NCBI RefSeq assembly: GCF_026262505.1
Contig: NC_067206.1
Location: forward strand, 19,179,319 to 19,243,318
Reading direction: 5' to 3'
Source: Trichomonas vaginalis G3
Lineage: Eukaryota; Parabasalia; Trichomonadida; Trichomonadidae
Length of the DNA stretch: 64,000 bases
Numbering within the stretch: the stretch's first letter is position 1; every line of letters starts with the position of its first letter. The position numbers were made by a program, and so were the translations under genes. Under the pieces are notes generated by a model, which did not search any database, was not told the DNA's origin, and saw only the letters and a program-made list of their open reading frames with translations. Positions 58,509 through 64,000 of the stretch are shown here, piece by piece.

Positions 58509-59282
58509 TTAAAACAATGTTATTTTTGCGAGATTTCATCTGAAATTAAAATTAGGGATTTTTTGAATTTTGAACTAAAATTTGTGATTGGCAAATATTG
58601 AATAATCGATTGGAATATGAAAGAAATACTTTAAAATTGAATAGAATGTGCCGATAGAATTTTTCTCACAATTTTAAAAAGTTGTTCAAATCCTATTTTT
58701 GATTGAGTTTTTGCAATTGTTATATATCAAGTGACAAGCTAAAAATAAAATTTTTGTTGCACTACTATTTTTGCAACAATTTGTAAATTACGTGCATCCC
58801 TTGTATTCCAGTGATCAACATCGAGATTACATATTGTAAGAAATCCTTTTGAAGTAGATCTCTATTTGAATTCAAATTCGGACAGTCTATTTCATGTTGC
58901 TTCGTGAGAATGTATATAATTTGCAATGTGAATATTATATAATTGATTCTGTATAAATAAGTAATTATGCTTTAGGAAACTGCTCGGCATTGCATGAGAT
59001 CTAATCTTATAATAATTTTTTAGATATGTTGAAATATGTAATATTTAGCTTCAATATCATTTATTATGGTGTGTCTTTGCTGTTTTTTTTGATATTGGAT
59101 ATCAATGACTCTTCTGTGAACGAAAAAATCATATAAATCATTAAATTCTAAACGTAAGCGAAACTCATTCAATTTATTATTAGAATCAAATCTATTTTAA
59201 AATTGAGCTATTCGTTAAATCACAAAAGGATACTTTATATTTTTAGTCAAAATTTGTTGATAGGAGCTTATTGGCGCAATCT
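58509..59282. other. Intergenic, AT-rich
   Basis: No supported gene, RNA or repeat. Confidence 0.5.
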
Positions 59283-59700
59283 CATGTTCTTCCTGGAAGC
59301 AGCGCACAGACCAGTCAGAAGCGCTCCTTCCAGGACCAGAAAGACTAGAAGGGGGTCCTGACCTTGAGAAAGGACCCCCTTCCAGGTCTTTCTGGGACAA
59401 TTCGGTTCGCATTGCGAGTGTCTGCTGCTTCTTTTGACCAAAGCAGCAGACACTCGCAATTATATGTTGCGGCAAGTACATCTGTGGTGTCGGAATGCAC
59501 TTGCCGCGAACTTCGAGCAATCTCCTGATCTTCCTGGAAGCAGCGCACAGACCAGTCAGAAGCGCTCCTTCCAGGACCAGAAAGACTAGAAGGGGGCCCT
59601 GACCTTGAGAAAGGACCCCCTTCCAGGTCTTTCTCCAAGGAACATTGTGCCATTGTGGGAGACATGCAGAGGCAATGTCTCCCAGAATGATACATTGCGA
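59283..59700. repeat. GC-rich multi-hairpin island with 105-bp duplication
   Basis: Two near-identical copies (about 59283-59392 and 59521-59633) each fold as CCTGGAAG/CTTCCAGG and GAAAGAC ... AAGGGGGTCCT / AAGGACCCCCTT ... GTCTTTC. Between them are a perfect hairpin (GCGAGTGTCTGCTGCTT with its complement, 59412-59458) and GCGGCAAGT/ACTTGCCGC. After the second copy comes GGGAGACAT/ATGTCTCCC. The island stands out from its AT-rich surroundings. Open frames in it are by-products. It may be a structured RNA locus or a hairpin-built mobile repeat. Confidence 0.7.
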
Positions 59701-60071
59701 CCAACACGAGTGAATGGGACACTCTATTCTTTCAATTTTCTCATTAATATTTTATCTTTTTTTATTAGATCAATAAATAAACTCTTTTAATGTTCACAAT
59801 TACATAAATCCATATGAATCAATTCGCTATTTATTTAGTCTCTAATTTTAATAGCTTTTTTGAGAGGGTGTCCAACCAAAATAACCTTAAAATGAATTTT
59901 ACCTTTTTGAGAGGTGGGTCAACGATAGCTCAAAATCGAATCTCTATCAGAATTCCTTGAGTTTTATAATGTAAGCAGGGAGTACCTATATGAGTATGAA
60001 ATGACATATGGTTAAGGATTTCTCATGTTAATTTTCGAGAAATTTTGTTAATAAATTGATTAAGAAAAAAG
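59701..60071. other. Intergenic, AT-rich
   Basis: No supported gene. The 8-bp GAAAAAAG at 60064-60071 is the left target duplication of the next element. Confidence 0.5.
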
Positions 60072-60713
60072 TAGGGTTGTTAGATTCCCGACGATAGGTG
60101 TCTTGGAAGATTTGCCTGGTGTCATCATAGTGTCTTTAAATCAAAAATTTTATTTTGGAGTTAGTTTTATTGATTTTTCAATAAAAAACATTTCTAAAAC
60201 AAGAAAATAAAACGATAAAATATTTATATTTTATATAAGGATCTTATATATTTAAAATAAATATCATTTTATTTTTTTCATTGGTGTCTGTCAAACCATA
60301 ATACACTATTCAAAAATTCAATGTGTCTTGCGGTTTCAAAAGACACCTTCAAATTGAACGATAGCACAGACACTATTGAATTTTACCATTTTATTTAGTT
60401 TTTACCCTTTTTATTTTAAGAATTAATGACTGAAACAGCCGTTTTGCTATGACCTCAATCACTTTTATTTATTATTTTAAATATTATTTAATTTTATTAT
60501 TTGAATAGGCCAACTTATATTTGAGAAGCTCAATTTGAGACCACTTAATACATTGAAATATCATAAATATTGAAATATTAAAAAGTGTATTTCAAAATAT
60601 TGAAATTATAAAAATTTATAATACTGAAATTGAGACAAATTAATAAATTCAATGTGTTTTTTTTGAAATAACTCTCAAATATTATTTTTTTGTTTATTTA
60701 ATGATGAATAAAT

Positions 60714-61956
60714 TGTAATAAACAGAAATTCATCAAAAGTGACAGCTCTCAATTTTTTGACATTTGTAAATTCTAAATTGAATGAGAAAAATGAAATAAT
60801 ACTAAGCATAATACAATATTCTAGATTTAATTATAATTAGGAAAAAGTTAGTTTTGAGAGTACTTTTCATAGGCATATAGAATGAAATCTTCTGAAAAAT
60901 AATATCACATAAACTCATATTATTTTCTAATATATACTATTTATATAAAAATCAAATTCAATGATCTTAAAAGCGAAGGATAAACCTCAAAATTTACGAA
61001 TATAATGAGTGGGAATATAATGCTTATCTATCATAAAACCATATGAAATATCAATTTTTGCTTTACGCCTAATTTTGACGACAATTAGCAAAAAATGTTA
61101 AATGTTAACACTCAGTCCATTTGAATATGAAAATAAAATTGACTTTGATTAAATGTTTTTATTTATCATGCAATTCTTCTTGCGACAAAGATTTGAATAA
61201 AAGTTCAAAAAATAAGATAGCTTAAAAAATAATATACGGTAGTGTTTACTAATAGATGAATAGTATATAAATTCTATTAAAATGGATTTGATCCAAAAAA
61301 ATATATAAAATTTGATCATAAATAAAATCGTTTTAAATTACTTCTTCATTTAAATTATAACAATTATTTTTGGTTTTATATTTTTTTGGATCAAATCCAT
61401 TTTAATAGAATTATATACTATTCATCTATTAGTAAACACTACCGTATATTATTTTTTAAGCTATCTTATTTTTTGAAATTTTATTCAAATCTTTGGTCGC
61501 AAGAAGAATTGCATGATAAATAAAAACATTTAATCAAAGTCAATTTTATTTTTTCATATTCAAATGGACTGAGTGTTAACATTTAACATTTTTTGCTAAT
61601 TGTCGTCAAAAATTAGGCGTAAAGCAAAAATTGATATTTCATATGGTTTTATGATAGATAAGCATTATATTCCCACTCATTATATTCGTAAATTTTGAGG
61701 TTTATCCTTCGCTTTTAAGATCATTGAATTTGATTTTTATATAAAATAGTTATATATTAGAAATAATATGAGTTTATGTGATATTATTTTTCAGAAGATT
61801 TTGTGTTCTTCTTCAAAATTTTATTTTTTTATTAAAAAGAATCTTTACAAATATACATCTTTTTTAATATTTAAAAACGTGCTCTATCAAAAGTTCCAAA
61901 AATTCAATATTTTAGCTTTTCTGAGGTGTCACTTTTGATGTTTCTATTTACAACAT
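60714..61956. mobile_element. Nested inverted-repeat insertion, 1243 bp
   Basis: Comparing the two hAT-like copies, this segment is absent from the second (ATAAATATGATTG at about 63082-63096), so it is a later insertion. The ends are related in inverse: GAAATTCATCAAAAGTGACA at the left and GAAACATCAAAAGTGACA on the minus strand at the right. The simplest target duplication is AAT. It encodes nothing; family unassigned. Confidence 0.7.
60886..61802. repeat. Long palindrome, arms about 425 bp
   Basis: The left arm (about 60886-61310) and right arm (about 61374-61802) are near-perfect inverse copies with a 63-bp spacer. Examples are GTGTTTACTAATAGATGAAT and its inverse, and TTAACACTCAGTCCATTTG and its inverse. 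It lies within the nested insertion. Confidence 0.85.
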
Positions 61957-62445
61957 AATATGATTGCTTTAGTCAATCATAAAAACTAATTTAAGTTTAA
62001 AATAATGAAAGGATAATTTGATCGTTTTTTAAAATACAATTATTTTTGATGATTTGCAAGAATCTTTGAAAAGAATATAATATAGGTTCTATTTTTGTAA
62101 AATTTATCCAAATCATGTATTACATAAATTACGATTAAAACGATGAAAGAACCAAAAAGTGTGTTTTGTGTTTTGTTGTTGCGTGTTGGATGCGGGATCC
62201 TGTTATTTCCGAAATCGACAAAAAATTTGGAAATTTAATTTCCGAAATCGAAATTATATTAATGTTTTTAATATTCTTATATCAAAAGGATTAAAGTTCA
62301 TTAAGAGAAAAACAATTCTTCTTCTTCAATCTATTGGCGCATTTATTTCTACACGCCAATAAGGAAGGGAAAATTATAAGACACCATGGTGTCTTCAAAA
62401 CGCTAATTTTTGATATTTTTAACAACCCTAGAAAAAAGATTTTTT

Positions 62446-63196
62446 TAGGGTTGTTAGATTCCCGACGATAGGTGTCTTGGAAGATTTGCCTGGTGTCATC
62501 ATAGTGTCTTTAAATCAAAAATTTTATTTTGGAGTTAGTTTTATTGATTTTTCAATAAAAAACATTTCTAAAACAAGAAAATAAAACGATAAAATATTTA
62601 TATTTTATATAAGGATCTTATATATTTAAAATAAATATCATTTTATTTTTTTCATTGGTGTCTGTCAAACCATAATACACTATTCAAAAATTCAATGTGT
62701 CTTGCGGTTTCAAAAGACACCTTCAAATTGAACGATAGCACAGACACTATTGAATTTTACCCATTTTATTTAGTTTTTACCCTTTTTATTTTTAAGAATT
62801 AATGACTGAAACAGCCGTTTTGCTATGACCTCAATCACTTTTATTTATTATTTTAAATATTATTTAATTTTATTATTTGAATAGGCCAACTTATATTTGA
62901 GAAGCTCAATTTGAGACCACTTAATACATTGAAATATCATAAATATTGAAATATTAAAAAGTGTATTTCAAAATATTGAAATTATAAAAATTTATAATAC
63001 TGAAACTGAGACAAATTAATAAATTCAATGTGTTTTTTTTGAAATAACTCTCAAATATTATTTTTTGTTTATTTAATGATGAATAAATATGATTGCTTTA
63101 GTCAATCATAAAAACTAATTTAAGTTTAAAATAATGAAAGGATAATTTGATCGTTTTTTAAAATACAATTATTTTTGATGATTTGCAAGAGTCTTT
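62446..63196. mobile_element. Second hAT-like copy, cut by a Polinton
   Basis: Starts TAGGGTTGTTAGATTCCCG, 15 bp after the first copy ends, and follows it almost identically, without the 1243-bp insertion. It stops at GCAAGAGTCTTT; the first copy continues there with GAAAAGAATATAATATAGG (about 62070-62088). The A-run and the Polinton end follow, so the Polinton inserted into this copy. Confidence 0.8.
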
Positions 63197-63220
63197 AAAA
63201 AAAAAAAAAAAAAAAAAAAA
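63197..63220. repeat. Poly-A tract (24 nt) at the Polinton junction
   Basis: Pure A run between the interrupted hAT-like copy and the Polinton end. The uninterrupted copy has only GAAAAG at this point. Confidence 0.85.
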
Positions 63221-64000
63221 GGCAGTGGGGCTTCCAGGCACTTCGTGCCTTCTAGCCCTGAGGATGAATGAGTATAATGAAGTTTTTTTTTTCTTGGGGG
63301 ATGGCTTCCAGGCACTTCGTGCCTTCTAGCCCCCGAAGATGTTTAGAATATGAGAGAGGTCCTATAAACCGGAGAAAGTGTCATATAAACATCTGTCATT
63401 TTACTCAGAATTTTCATGAAATTTACACCAAAAATATATTTTAGGGTAGAAGGGTATATCTAACCTCTTTTCTAACCTCTTTTCTACCCTCTTGAATTTT
63501 CATGAAATTTACACCAAAAATATATTTTAGGGTAGAAGGGTATATCTAACCTCTTTTCTAACCTCTTTTCTACCCTTTGAATTTTCATGAAATTTACACC
63601 AAAAATATATTTAGGGTAGAAGGTATATCTAACCTCTTTTCTAACCTTTTTCTACCTCTTGAATTTTCATGAAATTTACACCAAAATATACTACTAGGGT
63701 CATTTACGAAGAAGTCTCAACAAAGTTTTACGAAGAAGTCTTAACAAAGTCTTTACGAAGAAGTCTCAACAAAGTCTTTACGAAGAAGTCTTAACAAAGT
63801 CTTTACGAAGAAGTCTCAACAAAGTCTTTACGAAGAAGTCTTAACAAAGTCTTTACGAAGAAATTCATGAAAATTCAAGAGGGTAGAAAAGAGGTTAGAA
63901 AAGAGGTTAGATATACCTTCTACCCTAAAATATATTTTTGGGTCATTTACACTCATTTACGAAGAAGTCTCAACAAAGTCTTTACGAAGAAGTCTCAACA
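63221..64000. mobile_element. Polinton/Maverick, left end only
   Basis: Begins GGCAGTGGGGCTTCCAGGCA with hairpins AGGCAC-TTC-GTGCCT, the inverse of 47590-47752. Subterminal palindromic modules and 25-bp repeats follow. No gene is reached before the window ends. Its integrity cannot be judged. Confidence 0.9.
63410..63930. repeat. Subterminal palindromic modules and 25-bp tandem repeats
   Basis: Three tandem units of about 86 bp (GGGTAGAAGGGTATATCTAACC ... TCTACCCT, then TTGAATTTTCATGAAATTTACACC) at about 63412-63680. Then seven 25-bp units with TTTACGAAGAAGTCTYAACA (63707-63866), then one module in inverse orientation (63880-63928). Confidence 0.75.

Larger units (their letters stand above)
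60072..62430. mobile_element. hAT-like non-autonomous element with nested insertion, 2359 bp
   Basis: Terminal inverted repeats TAGGGTTGTT (60072-60081 and inverse at 62421-62430) are flanked by a perfect 8-bp duplication GAAAAAAG (60064-60071 and 62431-62438). An 8-bp duplication with a YAGGGTTG end is typical of the hAT superfamily. No transposase is encoded. An insertion at 60714-61956 lies inside and is missing from the second copy at 62446-63196. Confidence 0.8.

Noticed and set aside
59215-59790. Several 60-125-codon frames around the GC-rich hairpins
   Set aside because: They follow the duplicated hairpin DNA and show the same peptide twice only because the DNA is duplicated; no start context.
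62159-62362. 67-codon frame in the first hAT-like copy
   Set aside because: No transposase similarity, short and without a start signal.

Overview
The window looks like genomic DNA of Trichomonas vaginalis or a close trichomonad. It is AT-rich and intron-poor, carries Maverick/Polinton elements of the trichomonad type and ankyrin-repeat remnants, and its host genes have a TCA-T-T-T initiator 7-13 nt before the ATG. No database search was possible, so family calls rest on motifs and on comparing copies inside the window.

Positions 1-47752 are one continuous block of Polinton (Maverick) derived sequence, open at the left edge and closed on the right by a hairpin-bearing terminal repeat. It holds two sets of most hallmark genes: packaging ATPase (1252-2135, 37482-38357), rve-type integrase (7654-8739 and an antisense fossil at 23608-24565), protein-primed-type DNA polymerase B (14765-17114, 26651-27928), double-jelly-roll major capsid protein (18861-20435, 42308-43915), collar-domain fibre (4192-7634, 22414-23611), and several minor virion families. 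One superfamily-3 helicase (39328-40563) has no second copy. The block is therefore a composite of at least two elements, nested or joined. Many genes are open throughout and about ten look broken; the elements are treated here as fossils of fairly recent age.

Between the core modules lie accessory segments (8.8-12.8 kb and 28.6-37.5 kb) rich in KilA-N-type genes. Most of these genes start behind the same leader (AAAATAAAGTTAGTTTTT ... TATGTAARRACAG) and are separated by operator-like palindromes, 25-bp tandem repeats and short GC-rich hairpins. A 22-bp minisatellite of about 171 copies fills 32517-36278.

Positions 47784-63196 are a host island of about 15.4 kb lying between two Polinton ends that face each other; the second Polinton starts at 63221. 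Host genes are an F5/8-type-C (discoidin-like) protein, an MT-A70 adenine methyltransferase with an intact DPPW motif, a linker-histone-like protein with a very long Lys/Glu tail, and a two-pass membrane protein resembling MAN1/Heh inner nuclear membrane proteins. Between them are ankyrin pseudogenes, two TTAA-flanked inverted-repeat elements, a GC-rich multi-hairpin island, and two copies of a hAT-like element. The first hAT copy has a perfect 8-bp target duplication and holds a nested palindromic insertion; the second lacks that insertion and is cut by the right-hand Polinton.
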